Assembly (NCBI GenBank): GCA_949130495.1
Contig: OX422210.1
Span: 635,896,585 to 635,960,584 of the forward strand
Origin: Sambucus nigra
Taxonomy: Eukaryota > Streptophyta > Magnoliopsida > Dipsacales > Adoxaceae
Direction: 5' to 3'
Length of the DNA stretch: 64,000 nt
Shown in pieces: positions 55,073-64,000 of this stretch. Made by a program: the position numbers and the translations under genes. Under the pieces are notes generated by a model, which saw only the letters and a list, made by a program, of their open reading frames with translations, had not been told where the DNA came from and did no database searches. Each line of letters starts with the position of its first letter. The stretch's first letter is position 1.

Positions 55073-55285
55073 CAGTATGCGTAGTTATACATATAGATTG
55101 AAACAAAATTCCAAAACATCAAACAAAACTCTGAACAAATTATATATACATACATATACGTATACATACAAAAGTCATAGCTCAAAAACTCAATACCTAC
55201 TTAATCTTATGTGTCGGGACAAATCTGATCATGTGTGTATATATGCACATATATTTGTAAAAGTAAAGTTTTAGCTTACACACGC

Positions 55286-55288
<3 letters not shown>

Positions 55289-55326
<38 letters not shown>
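55289..55326. repeat. (AT)n microsatellite
   Basis: Nineteen AT dinucleotides without interruption. Confidence 0.97.
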
Positions 55327-55329
<3 letters not shown>

Positions 55330-55461
55330 GTATTGCTCTTGTGTGGATTAGTCTACATTTTAAGAGTGCAGCCCGGACATGTGTCACCTATCGATGAGCC
55401 TAGAAATTATTGGCTAAATTATAGGCACTCTCTCTTTCTCTCCCTTTTCTGAGTTCACCGC

Positions 55462-56457
55462 TGTAAAAACCTTCATTTTTTAAATGGGTATTCTTAAATT
55501 AATTTTGGAAAATTCGAGAAAATAAATTTTAGATTTAATTATTTTTAATATTAAATATATTGGTTTTTATATTCGAAATTCAGAAAGCTATCTTAAAAGA
55601 CTCCTAATATGAGTATATACAAGACTTGGGTCGTTTAAAAGAGTCCTTAAAACATAAAACTCTCTAAGAATCCTTAAAACATAAAACCCTCTAGAAAAAA
55701 ATATATATATAAAATTTCGATCTCCCGATCGAACTGAAATTTTTTATGCAGCTTCCTCTCGTCTTCAGCTACTATGCCCCAAAATTTCAGCCAATTCCAA
55801 CTATCCGATCATCCGAAATATTTTTTTTAGTGTTTGTATCTGATTAGAACTCTTTCCTTAATCAAACTATTAATCCTTTATGTATCACAACAAATTCGTG
55901 GCTTGGATTTTCAAATCACTAGTTTATAAAATTTTCACCAGAATACCTCTCCAAAATTATTATCTTTCATCTACAAACTTTAGCCCCAAACTTAATCAAG
56001 TGTTTGACTCAATATTTGAAGGGTTATTTAGTGTTTTCTCGAGTTTGGGCTAGAACGAGTTTTGATTATTTTCGCGAGAGGAACATGACGGTGTGATCAA
56101 ATTTTAAGGCTGAAATTTATGTGATGATTCATGTGATGATTTTGAGGTACGGAACTTACACAATATGCTCCTAAATTCTCTCGAGAGTATTTCCGTTTGT
56201 TTTCTGTGTCGATTGCACTCATGTTGAATTGTGATATTCATTGAAATCCTAAAAAATTGGAATCTATTAACTGATTCGTTGAGATATATTATATTGTTGA
56301 CTTGAGCATAGTGTCACGAGATTTTAATATGGCACGGAGAATGGGCACCCGCCAATAGTCCAAAAACCATTATATGGCTTTGAGATGCTTAGGGGAGGGG
56401 AGGGGAGGCCTGGTGACCCATTGATGTGTTGTTGAGAAATTTATATTGATGTAATGC
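55462..56457 (+). repeat. chromovirus-type LTR fragment, plus sense
   Basis: It starts TGTAAAAACC and continues AATTAATTTTGG, resembling the LTR start at 58579 (TGTAACACCCCG) with decay. Its body from about 55560 is the left arm of the large inverted repeat. It is truncated at 56457, where it joins an inverted internal region. Confidence 0.6.
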
Positions 56458-57995
56458 TTCTTCCCCACTAACAAGAAATTTCTCCCTCAAAATTCGACGA
56501 AACCTAACACTCCAAATAAAATACTACTTGATTCTATTTACCAAAAATTACAATACTAAAGTCCTCCAATCAATTCTAAACATCCTCACAACGATACCTA
56601 ACACTTCTTCAAAAAAATTCTAGAAAAATCGTCTAACGCGCATGCTAGACCCAAAACCCAAGACCCGAGGGTTATCATATACCTAAGCTCTGATACCATC
56701 TACAACACCCCGCGCATTCGAAAAGAGACACACGACGTGCTACTGCGATTAAAACCTAAACTAAATCCTCAAAAATTAGTATAGAGCATCTATTTTCCAT
56801 AATTTAAAAATAACAAATCCATAATTCTTACACTTCCACAATAATGATTACGATAATGTTTCTCCTAAAATACCCAATTCTCCAACTAATTACACCACCA
56901 ATTTATACATCAAAAAATAAATCTTCCAATCCATGCCCTAAAATAAACCTCTAAACAAGCCTTAGAATCCCAATCCATGCTAACCTGCCACTAAAAGAAA
57001 TACGGGAAAGTACACAATATGACAAGAACAGATGCTCAAAAATAAATAGCGCGTTGAATAAATTGCAACAATAAGAATCCACATATACAAATCAAATTCA
57101 ATACTCAAGCATTATATCAATAAAAATTTCTCAACAACACATCAATGGGTTACCAGGCCTCACCTAACCTCCTCTAGGCGTCTCAAAGCCATATAATGAT
57201 TTTTGGACTATTGGCGGGTGCCCATTCTCCATGACATATTAAAATCTCATGACATTATGCTCAAATCAACAATATAATCTCAACGAATCAATTAATAGAT
57301 TCCAATAAATTTTCATAATTCCAATGAAGATCACAATTCAACACGAGTGCAATCGACACAAAAAATAATAGAAAATATTCTCGAAAAAATTTAGGAGCAT
57401 ATTGTGTAAATCCCGTACCTCAAAATTATCACATGAATCATCACATAAAAATCAGCCTCAAAATTTGATCGCACCATCACATTCCTCTCACGAAAATAAT
57501 CAAAACTCATTCTAGTCCAAACTCGAGAAAACACCAAATAACCCTTCAAATATTGAGTCAAACACTTGATTAAGTTTGGGGATAAAGTTTGTAGATGAAA
57601 GGGAATAATTTTGGAGAAGTATCCTGATTAAAAAGTTCATGAAAAAGTGATTTAAAAAGCCAAGCCACGAATTTGTTGTGATATATAAAGGATTAAGAGT
57701 TTGATTAAGAAAAAAGTTCTAATCAGATACAAAAACAAAAAAAATTCGAGTGATTGGACAGTCGGAATTGGCTGAAATTCGAACGCGTAGTAGCTGAAGA
57801 CAAGAGGAAGTTGCACAAAAAAATTCAGCTAGATCAGACAGTCGAAAATTTTTATAGATTTTTTTCTAGAGAGTTTTATGTTTTGAGGACTCTTAGAGAG
57901 TTTTATATTTTAAGTACTCTTCTAAATGGATTAAGACTTGTATATACTCATATTAGGAGTCTTTAAGATAGATTTTTGAATTTTGAATATAATAA
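55560..57995. repeat. large inverted repeat (arms about 0.9 kb, spacer about 0.65 kb)
   Basis: Left arm about 55560-56457 matches the reverse complement of about 57109-57995. Examples: ATGGGCACCCGCCAATAGTC at 56341 versus GACTATTGGCGGGTGCCCAT at 57206, and TTGATGTAATGC at 56447 versus GCATTATATCAA at 57109. Arms differ by scattered changes, so this is an old pairing of two LTR copies in opposite orientation. Confidence 0.85.
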
Positions 57996-57996
57996 A
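56458..57996 (-). mobile_element. internally deleted Ty3/gypsy element remnant, minus sense
   Basis: Minus-strand order: LTR 57996-56701 ending GGGGTGTTGTA, primer site TGGTATCAGAGC (56698-56687), about 200 bp of interior, then a pol-end and purine-tract-like stretch (TTTTGAGGGAGAAATTTCTT, then GTGGGGAAG) near 56500-56465. Almost all gag-pol is missing. It then abuts the oppositely oriented LTR fragment. Confidence 0.65.
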
Positions 57997-58010
57997 ACAA
58001 TTAAGGGAGA

Positions 58011-58578
58011 TGGTATCAGAGCATTGTCTTACATTTCGTAGGTTCTGAATCCGTTTTAGCTTCCGCACTATCGATCTTTGATTCATGTGTTGATTTGTTC
58101 TCCTAGAAGTAGTCAGTCTAGAATACATGTTAGATGTGCGTGTTTTTAGATAGGGAGCCTTATGTTAAGAACATTGTAGACATTAAGGTTAGAACTGGTG
58201 ATCCTGATATGAGGATACCTAGAATTGATTTTTTGGAGACGAGATTTATTTTTAAGATTGTTAGTGCAGAGGTTAGGTATCAAAAGTACCAATTTGGTGG
58301 GGTGATTTGATTGTAGGACTTAAGTGTTGTGATGTCTTTTGGGGATAAGATCTAGTGACGATTCGAGAGACGGCGGGGGACGTCGTTATTTTTTTTATAA
58401 ATATTTAGGTGATATATTTATTGTATTTTTTATCGTGCAATTACGTACGGGTAGGGTTAGGTGTATGGGCGCCTAATTGTGGTACTCTACGGGTAGGCAT
58501 ATGTGATCCTTATTTTATCTTACGCGATTACGAATTGCTGAATTTTGAGGACATAATTCCTTTGCTAGTGAGGAAGTA
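58011..58578 (+). mobile_element. internally deleted Ty3/gypsy interior, plus sense
   Basis: It begins with the primer site TGGTATCAGAGC (58011-58022). It ends with TTTTGAGGACATAATTCCTT and GTGAGGAAG before the LTR at 58579, the usual pol-end and purine-tract sequence of these elements. Only about 570 bp remain of an interior that should be several kilobases. No intact frame. Confidence 0.65.
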
Positions 58579-59054
58579 TGTAACACCCCGTGTTTTTATT
58601 AATTAATTAGAATATTTGAGAAAAAATAAAATTTTGGATTTAATGATCTTTAATAATTAAACATATTTCTTTGTATATTTGAGTAGTAAATTTTCAATCG
58701 GATTTAAATCGGAGTTATAATAAAATGTTAGAATGATTTTTAAAAAATTTTAACAAGCAGGTACATTTTTGTTGAGTTAAAGAATATTTTTCGAAGTGTA
58801 AAGGCGATGTTTTAAAAAAAATTATTTTGATGTTGGAGGCGTTCAAACGACAACGTATGTCGTTCAAACGACGTAGCATCTCGTTCGAACGACAGTTGTC
58901 AGTCATTCGAGCGACAGGAGACGATGGGAGGATGAGTGTCCTGATTGTATTCTATCTCTTAAATCCCTTAAATACCAAAACTGATATGGGGTTGGGACTA
59001 ACAAAACACTTGTCTCTCATACCTTTCTCCAGTAAGTTTCTCCAAGCATATTTC
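58579..59054 (+). repeat. chromovirus-type LTR, plus sense, interrupted at 59054
   Basis: It starts TGTAACACCCCG directly after the purine tract. It is cut by the element that begins at 59055; the rest is expected beyond the right edge of the window. It contains the four palindromes at 58839-58914. Confidence 0.75.
58839..58914. promoter_or_regulatory. four TCGTTCGAACGA-type palindromes in a gypsy LTR
   Basis: Words start at 58839 (GCGTTCAAACGA), 58860 (TCGTTCAAACGA), 58881 (TCGTTCGAACGA) and 58903 (TCATTCGAGCGA); spacing 21, 21 and 22 bp. Word and spacing are the same as in the Copia-like LTR at 28380-28454, although the rest of the LTRs is unrelated. An AT-rich TTAAATACC follows about 55 bp downstream. 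Confidence 0.75.
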
Positions 59055-61540
59055 TGTGACACCCCGCTTAATTAAAATAAGAGGTGGTCAGCCCGCTACT
59101 TCAATAAAAACAGGAATCTTAAATGGTCCATTCTTAGCATCAATGTTGCATAATAATAATACGAGATAACAACCAAATATTTTTGAAAACGGATGTCATA
59201 TATAATTTTTACAATTTGCATAAAAGCAATTTCCATCCTTCAGTTTATAACAAAAGGTTGATATAAATTAATATATAACAGTTTAACAACAATTCTAGGA
59301 AGCATAACCGAATAAGTTATCGGTTAATAGACTAAACACAAAACATTACACCAAGTATGATAGTATGTACGAATACTAAACTTGGGCAACACCCCGAATA
59401 TACTGACGGATCATAACTAGAGTATCAAAAAGAAATGATGCGTCTATTACAAAAATCCTACAGCATCCGCAAAATGTCGTAGCTCCTTAACACTGGGAAG
59501 GAAAGTCAAAGCGGGGGCCCATGCGGCAGAGCACCTAAACATATATAAGAACCACACAAGAAGAAGAAATATAAACGGGTCAAGTCCCAATTTGAGGTGA
59601 GAGCCATGTGAATAAAAAGCATGACAGTTATAAATTCTAACTTTCATAAACAAGTTAAATTCGCTCTTTATTCAAGGAATCATCCTCGCCTCTCTTCTGA
59701 ATTCACATGCTAATGCGAGTAATTCATGTTAAGTTAAACTACACATCTACTTAATAGGAGTAACCTAACTCTATTCAGCATGCCAAGTTTACCAATTTAA
59801 TATATACTCATAAGTTAATTAATCAATAAGGACTATAAGTAGTTACCATTGGTTCACAATTTCACTTAATCATTTATGTGAAACATCATTTCCGCTGGAA
59901 TAGTTACATTCATATAATAATGGTTCTAAGACCATCCTTCCGGGAGTCACCCCACTGGATGCGCCCCTAAATGCTATCATCTTCCGGGGCCTATAACCAA
60001 GACCACCTGGGTAGCCTAAATCGCAAAGCATGGGAAGCGGCCATATACCTTCGATAGTGAGTCATAACCATACTCGAAATTACCTCACTTCGAACAATAC
60101 GATCATACAACGTAACAACCGGTACCATGGCCTGAGGATTGTACTTTACGTGCATGATTTTACCTCTATCACGTACTTCCCTTATGATAGCATTTAGAGA
60201 TGTATGTGTAAATGTGCCATAGTCACAAATTATATTAGTTTAAACATACGACCCTTATTTACGAGACCATATGTACATACAAAATTGGCTACAAGGGACA
60301 ATTGTCATCATACTAGCCCCCGAAGGTCCAACACAACACTACCTGACTCTATATTAATCCTATTCTCGCTTACTAGACAAAAAGAAGTATTATACTACTA
60401 TAAATATTCCCCAAAATGAGCCCGAACACTCCCTTACTATCCTAGAGTACCATTCTCCTTATATGAGGTCATAATCCTTCTTAATACATCCTAAGAGAAG
60501 GTTCTTAAGCCTTAAACCCAAAAGAAAAGGGGGTATAAAAATCCTAAACTTGGGCTGAAAATAGAGTACCGGTTGACCGACCCCTGACCCCCGGTCGACT
60601 GTGTCTTTGGATTTTGTCTTGTAAACCAACTGGTAGGCTTTTTGCCTTTGTCTAGGCGACCGATCATACTAGATATTTCGTCCATCCCCCATTTTTCTAC
60701 AAAACCTAATCTCCAACTCTTATCCTTTCCTTTTCTCATCAGCCAACAACATTCATAAATCATCCATACTTGATAACTAACTAGTATTAATCCCAAGAAT
60801 CACATTTCTATCATCAACCTAAAGATTTATACCGTAAATCATCAAAAATCCCTAAATGGGTTAAACTCAAGAACACTAACCCTAAATAAAAATTGTTCAA
60901 CACAATCATACACATATGCAAGTTTAATAACTTGCCTTGTTGTTGGAGTCTCGGATTCTTCCTCGTTAGTGTGATTCCAAGCTCAAATGGGCAATCTCTT
61001 CTATTTCTCTTCTTTCTCTCAAGCTCTCACTTTTCTCTATACTTTCTAGGTTAAACACATAAATGAGCTATTAATTCTCTTACAAGACTAAATACCTAAA
61101 TATAACTCAAATACATTAAGTCCAACATTAAATGCTACTACACACTTAAAATGACTCGTAACTCCTATTTAAGTCATAAATAGCTGGAAAGTATCCCCCG
61201 GAACCCAAAAACACACCCGGCACTTATTTTGACTATCTCAACCGTTCTTGGACTAACCGTGCCCTCTAAACTGAAATTCAGGATATCGTTAATTAATTTA
61301 TATTCCAACATCGTTTAACAATCTAATTATAACCCAAATGGAATATAAATCATAACCGTCATTTTAAAGCCGAGCGACTCATCATTAAATAAAATTACAT
61401 TATTTACATTCGTGAAATGGTAAATATGCAATAGTCATAAATATTAAATTAATATTTACTTCCATTTCCTTTATTTTATATAATTAACCCACATGGCACT
61501 TTAATATAAAAATAATTACTCAAAAGTAAGGGGTATTACA
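59055..61540 (-). repeat. 3' LTR of the chromovirus element
   Basis: 2486 bp beginning TGTGACACCCCG and ending GGGGTATTACA on the plus strand, next to the purine tract. Its first 100 bp resemble the solo LTR at 16009 but are clearly diverged. It holds a CGGTTGACCG-type palindrome group at 60570. Confidence 0.87.
60570..60663. promoter_or_regulatory. CGGT(T/C)GACCG-type palindromes in the chromovirus LTR
   Basis: Words start at 60570 (CGGTTGACCG) and 60592 (CGGTCGACTG), 22 bp apart. A decayed third (AGGCGACCG) starts at 60654, 62 bp later. This is the 22-62 spacing seen in the Athila LTR. The expected fourth position (60676) is not recognisable. Confidence 0.55.
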
Positions 61541-61567
61541 TACCCTCCCCCCCCCCCCCCCCCCCCC
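61541..61567 (-). promoter_or_regulatory. polypurine tract of the chromovirus element
   Basis: A run of 21 C (61547-61567) plus CCCT is read as G21-AGGG on the minus strand, immediately before the LTR start TGTAATACCCC. The primer for plus-strand DNA synthesis in this family lies here. The length of the homopolymer is unusual and could be a sequencing or assembly uncertainty. Confidence 0.7.
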
Positions 61568-61609
61568 ATCCTTACAAGGGAAGTTTGCCCTCAAAATTAG
61601 ATGTACCTG

Positions 61610-61800
61610 GTAAAAAGAGGTGTGGGTACTTCTCTCGGATATGATCCTCTCATTACCAAGTTGATTCCTTGGCATGGTGGTGTCCCCACTGGACTTGGAC
61701 CAAGGGCACCACTTTCGACCTTAGTCTACGCTCACCGTGGTCTAAAATTGCAATCGGATGTTCTTCATATGAAACATCGGGCTGCAGCTCAATATCGTCC
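61610..61800 (-). pseudogene. chromodomain at the C-terminus of integrase
   Basis: The minus strand reads EHPIAILDHGERRLRSKVV, then PLVQVQWGHHHAKESTW, two stops, then EDHIREKYPHLF. This is the three-strand and helix pattern of the chromovirus chromodomain, which in the family is thought to direct integration to particular chromatin. Two adjacent stops replace the usual codons after the conserved Trp. The first aromatic cage residue is not preserved (Ile-Leu), as in many plant copies. Confidence 0.75.
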
Positions 61801-61860
61801 AATGGAACATGCCAATGATCTCCCCCCATATTTTATACTTCCTTAAAGATGAAATATGGA

Positions 61861-63140
61861 ATACATCGTGAATTTGTCGTAGTTGTTCCGGCAAAGCAAG
61901 TTGATAAGCTACGGGGCCTACCCTTGCAATAATGGGAAAAGGACCTACATAGTGTGGCGCCAGTTTTCCCTTCTTCCCAAATTGCATCACACCTTTCATT
62001 GGGGACACCCGCACTAAAACTTGATCCCCACTTCTAATTCCACATGCCTCCGATTTGCATCGGCATAGCTCTTCTGGCGATCTTGTGCAATTTGTATGCG
62101 ATTTCGGATGAGCTCAATCTTCGAAGAGGTGTCTTGGATCATTTTAGGTCCAAGGAGATTATTATCTCCTACTTCCAACCAATAACTAGGTAATCGACAC
62201 GTTCGGTCATACAATTCCTCATACGATGCCAAACCTATCATAAATTGGTACGAATTATTGTATGCAAATTTGACCAACGGAAGGTATTGTTCCCACCCTC
62301 CTTTAAATCAAGTATGCACATGCAAAGAATATCTTCCAACATTAGGTTGACCCTCTCTGTTTTCCCATCCGTTTGCGGATGGTATGATGTACTCAACCGC
62401 AATTCAGCTCCCATCGCCTTTTGGAAGCTTCGCCAAAAATGGGATACAAAAATTTTGTCTCGATCCGACACTATATTGATAGGCACCCCATGGAGATTCA
62501 CAATTTCTGCAATAAAGAGTTGGGCATAGCGTGCCGTATTATAATTCGTCCGTACCGGTAGGAAGTGTGTCTATTTGGTCAAGCGATCGATAATAACCCA
62601 AATAGAATCATAACCACGTTGCGATGGCGGCAATCCAGTGATAAAATCCATTGAGATACTTTCCCTTTTTTACACCGGTATTTCTAACGGTTGCAACATT
62701 CCAGTTGGTCGTTGGTGGTCCACCTTCACTAATTGACAAGTGGCACACTGGGAAATGAATTCGGAGATGTTCCTTTTCATTCCCGCCCACCAATACTGAT
62801 GGTGCATGTACTGATACATCTTGTCCCCACCCGGGTGCACTGTAAATATCGAACCATGGGATTCAGTCATTACAGCACGTCTCAAGTCCTCTTCATCTGG
62901 GACTATAAGTATTCCATGGAAGAGTAACCCACCCTCATAACTAATAGAGTAGGACTCCTCTCCATCGGTCAACAATTGACATACATGTTCTTGACAGTCT
63001 TTATCCCCTCCTTGCGCTTTTACTACTCTCATCACGATGGAAGGCATAACGGTTAATACCGACATGAATGCTCTTGCTACAACATCATCTTGGCCAAGTT
63101 CTTTCCACTTAGCTTTCCATACTTTCGTTAGTTGCCCCAC
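61861..63140 (-). pseudogene. chromovirus integrase
   Basis: From 63140: a connection region, then the zinc-binding motif (HPGGDKMYQYMHHQYWWAG followed by CATCQLVK). Core: [20 protein letters not shown] (first Asp), an in-frame stop after DRLTK, VPINIVSDRDKIFVSHFW (second Asp), STSYHPQTDGKTERVN (Glu). So all three acidic residues are kept. C-terminal part: FAYNNSYQFMIGLASYEELY with frame changes, then KKGKLAPHYVGPFPIIARVG and LRQIHDVFHISSLRKY, the GPY/F module. Frameshifts near 62250 and 62014 and the stop inactivate it. Confidence 0.88.
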
Positions 63141-63149
63141 GGGTCTTCA

Positions 63150-64000
63150 ACTCAGCGCATCAGCTACCATATTTGCCTTACCTGGGTGATAGTGAATATC
63201 AAATTAATAATCCTTTACAAACTCCAACCACCGTCGCTGCCGCATATTTAAATCTTTTTAGAACAAATATTGTACCGACTTGTGGTCCGTAAAAAGACTA
63301 AATTTCTCACCCATAAGGTAATGCCTCCATATTTTTAGGGTAAACACCACTGAGGCAAGATCTAAATTATGCGTGGGATAATTCTTTTTATGGGGCTTAA
63401 GCTTGCGAGACGCGTATGCAATGGCCCTATGCTCCTGTTGTAGCAGACCACCCAATCCTTGTAGAGAAGCATCCATAAAGACCGGATAGTCTACTCCCAA
63501 TTTTGGCAATGAGAGTACAAGAGCAGAGGTAAACTTTTCCTTCATCTCTTCAAAACCTAGCTTACAGGAGTCATCCCAAACAAATCGCACTCCTTTCCGG
63601 GTCAGGTTAGTTAAAGGGTCTGCAATTTTGGAAAAACCCTTAATGAAACGACAATAATATCCCGCCAGACCGAAAAAACTACGAATCTTAGTTGGCGTCG
63701 TGGGCTGACCCTATTCCCTCACCGCTGCCACTTTGCTTGGGTCTACGAAAATTCCCTTTACCGTGACGATCTGCCCTAAAAATTGCACCTCCTGTAACCA
63801 AAAGACACACTTCTCGAACTTTTCATAGAGTTGATGATCCCGTAGTGTCTGCAGGACCAATCGCAAATGTTCGGCATGATCAACTTCAGTCTAAGAATAG
63901 ACTAGAATGTCATCAATAAAAATGATCACAAACTGGTCTAGAAAGTCCCAAAATACTCGATTCATAAGGCCCATAAATATCGTGGGAGCATTGGTTAGTC
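63150..64000 (-). pseudogene. pol: chromovirus reverse transcriptase (C-terminal part) and RNase H, cut by the window edge
   Basis: At 63950-63895 the catalytic box [13 protein letters not shown] is seen, with a stop right after. Then [20 protein letters not shown] and [20 protein letters not shown]. RNase H at 63590-63258 includes [18 protein letters not shown] (first Asp), [19 protein letters not shown] (here Asp-Leu where Glu-Leu is usual) and [11 protein letters not shown] (third Asp). Apart from the stops the frame is well kept, so the copy looks younger than the other pol genes in the window. Confidence 0.88.

Larger units (their letters stand above)
54328..55461. other. unassigned sequence with a promoter-like site and microsatellites
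   Basis: On the minus strand CTATAAATAG (54596-54587) is a good TATA box; it is followed by GGAAGGAGAGAGAAGAC and a GC-richer leader ending at ATGGCATCGAAATGAG|GTAAAT near 54430. No long frame follows. Compound microsatellite (GT)n(GA)n is at 54989-55069 and (AT)n at 55289-55326. It may be a host promoter remnant or an old LTR. Confidence 0.4.
59055..64000 (-). mobile_element. chromovirus (Tekay/Del-type) Ty3/gypsy element, 3' half, runs off the right edge
   Basis: The minus-strand LTR (61540-59055) is preceded by pol: RT end, RNase H, integrase and a chromodomain. A chromodomain after integrase with LTR ends TGTAATACCCC...GGGGTGTCACA marks the chromovirus group. The 5' LTR, gag and most of RT lie outside the window, so the target duplication (left side ATTTC, 59050-59054) cannot be tested. 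It interrupts the LTR that starts at 58579. Confidence 0.9.

Noticed and set aside
54993..55274. Cys/Val-repeat ORF
   Set aside because: Translation of a (GT)n(GA)n microsatellite.
57754..57966. 70-residue ORF
   Set aside because: It is inside an LTR arm of the inverted repeat; the other arm does not keep the frame.
58011..58022. Possible tRNA gene fragments (TGGTATCAGAGC here, and complements at 30507 and 56687)
   Set aside because: They are primer-binding sites complementary to the tRNA-Met 3' end, next to LTR ends. No cloverleaf is present.

Overview
The window is plant nuclear DNA, most likely from a flowering plant and probably a eudicot. It is almost entirely transposable elements inserted into one another. 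I found no intact host gene, tRNA, rRNA, CRISPR array or bacterial-type operon. The evidence is the set of plant-specific families with characteristic ends: Tat, Athila and chromodomain-bearing Ty3/gypsy elements, a Copia-type element with an initiator-tRNA-Met primer site, two CACTA (En/Spm) transposons and a Tip100-like hAT element. Most element boundaries are supported by target-site duplications (TSDs) and several also by an unoccupied copy of the insertion site in the sister LTR. Nearly all reading frames are broken by stops and frameshifts.

Layout. Stack A (890-27205) is a Tat-lineage Ty3/gypsy element on the plus strand (LTRs 890-1342 and 25660-27205; gag-pol 1980-6520; a broken antisense ORF downstream of pol). 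Inside it lie CACTA-1 (7975-14327, TSD ACA), a non-autonomous Athila-like element (15766-24914, TSD TCAAG) that itself carries a solo LTR (16009-18984, TSD AAAAC), and a 1.1-kb Tip100-like hAT (25936-27019, TSD ACCCTCAC). Stack B (27677-40721, TSD GTAAG) is a Copia-like element without coding capacity, on the minus strand, with CACTA-2 (30993-40030, TSD AAA) in one LTR. Next is a 13.5-kb Athila element on the minus strand (40840-54322, TSD ACCAC) with decayed gag, protease, RT-RNase H, integrase and a post-pol ORF. From 55.4 to 59.05 kb are scrambled, internally deleted Ty3/gypsy remnants forming a large inverted repeat. The last 5 kb are the 3' LTR and pol end of a chromodomain (Tekay/Del-type) element on the minus strand that runs off the right edge.

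Three things stand out. (1) Short palindromes of the TCGTTCGAACGA or CGGTCGACCG type, spaced 20-22 bp apart in groups of two to four, recur in the LTRs of at least five different LTR families (Copia-like, Athila, chromovirus-like). Where a TATA-like site can be seen they lie upstream of it, and one Athila copy repeats the pattern in its interior before the post-pol ORF. (2) The two CACTA elements share a 168-bp tandem array of about 9 and 29 units, which stays open as a 56-residue repeat on one strand and sits between coding exons and a conserved last exon. (3) CACTA-2 has captured two exons of a 60S ribosomal protein L34 gene.
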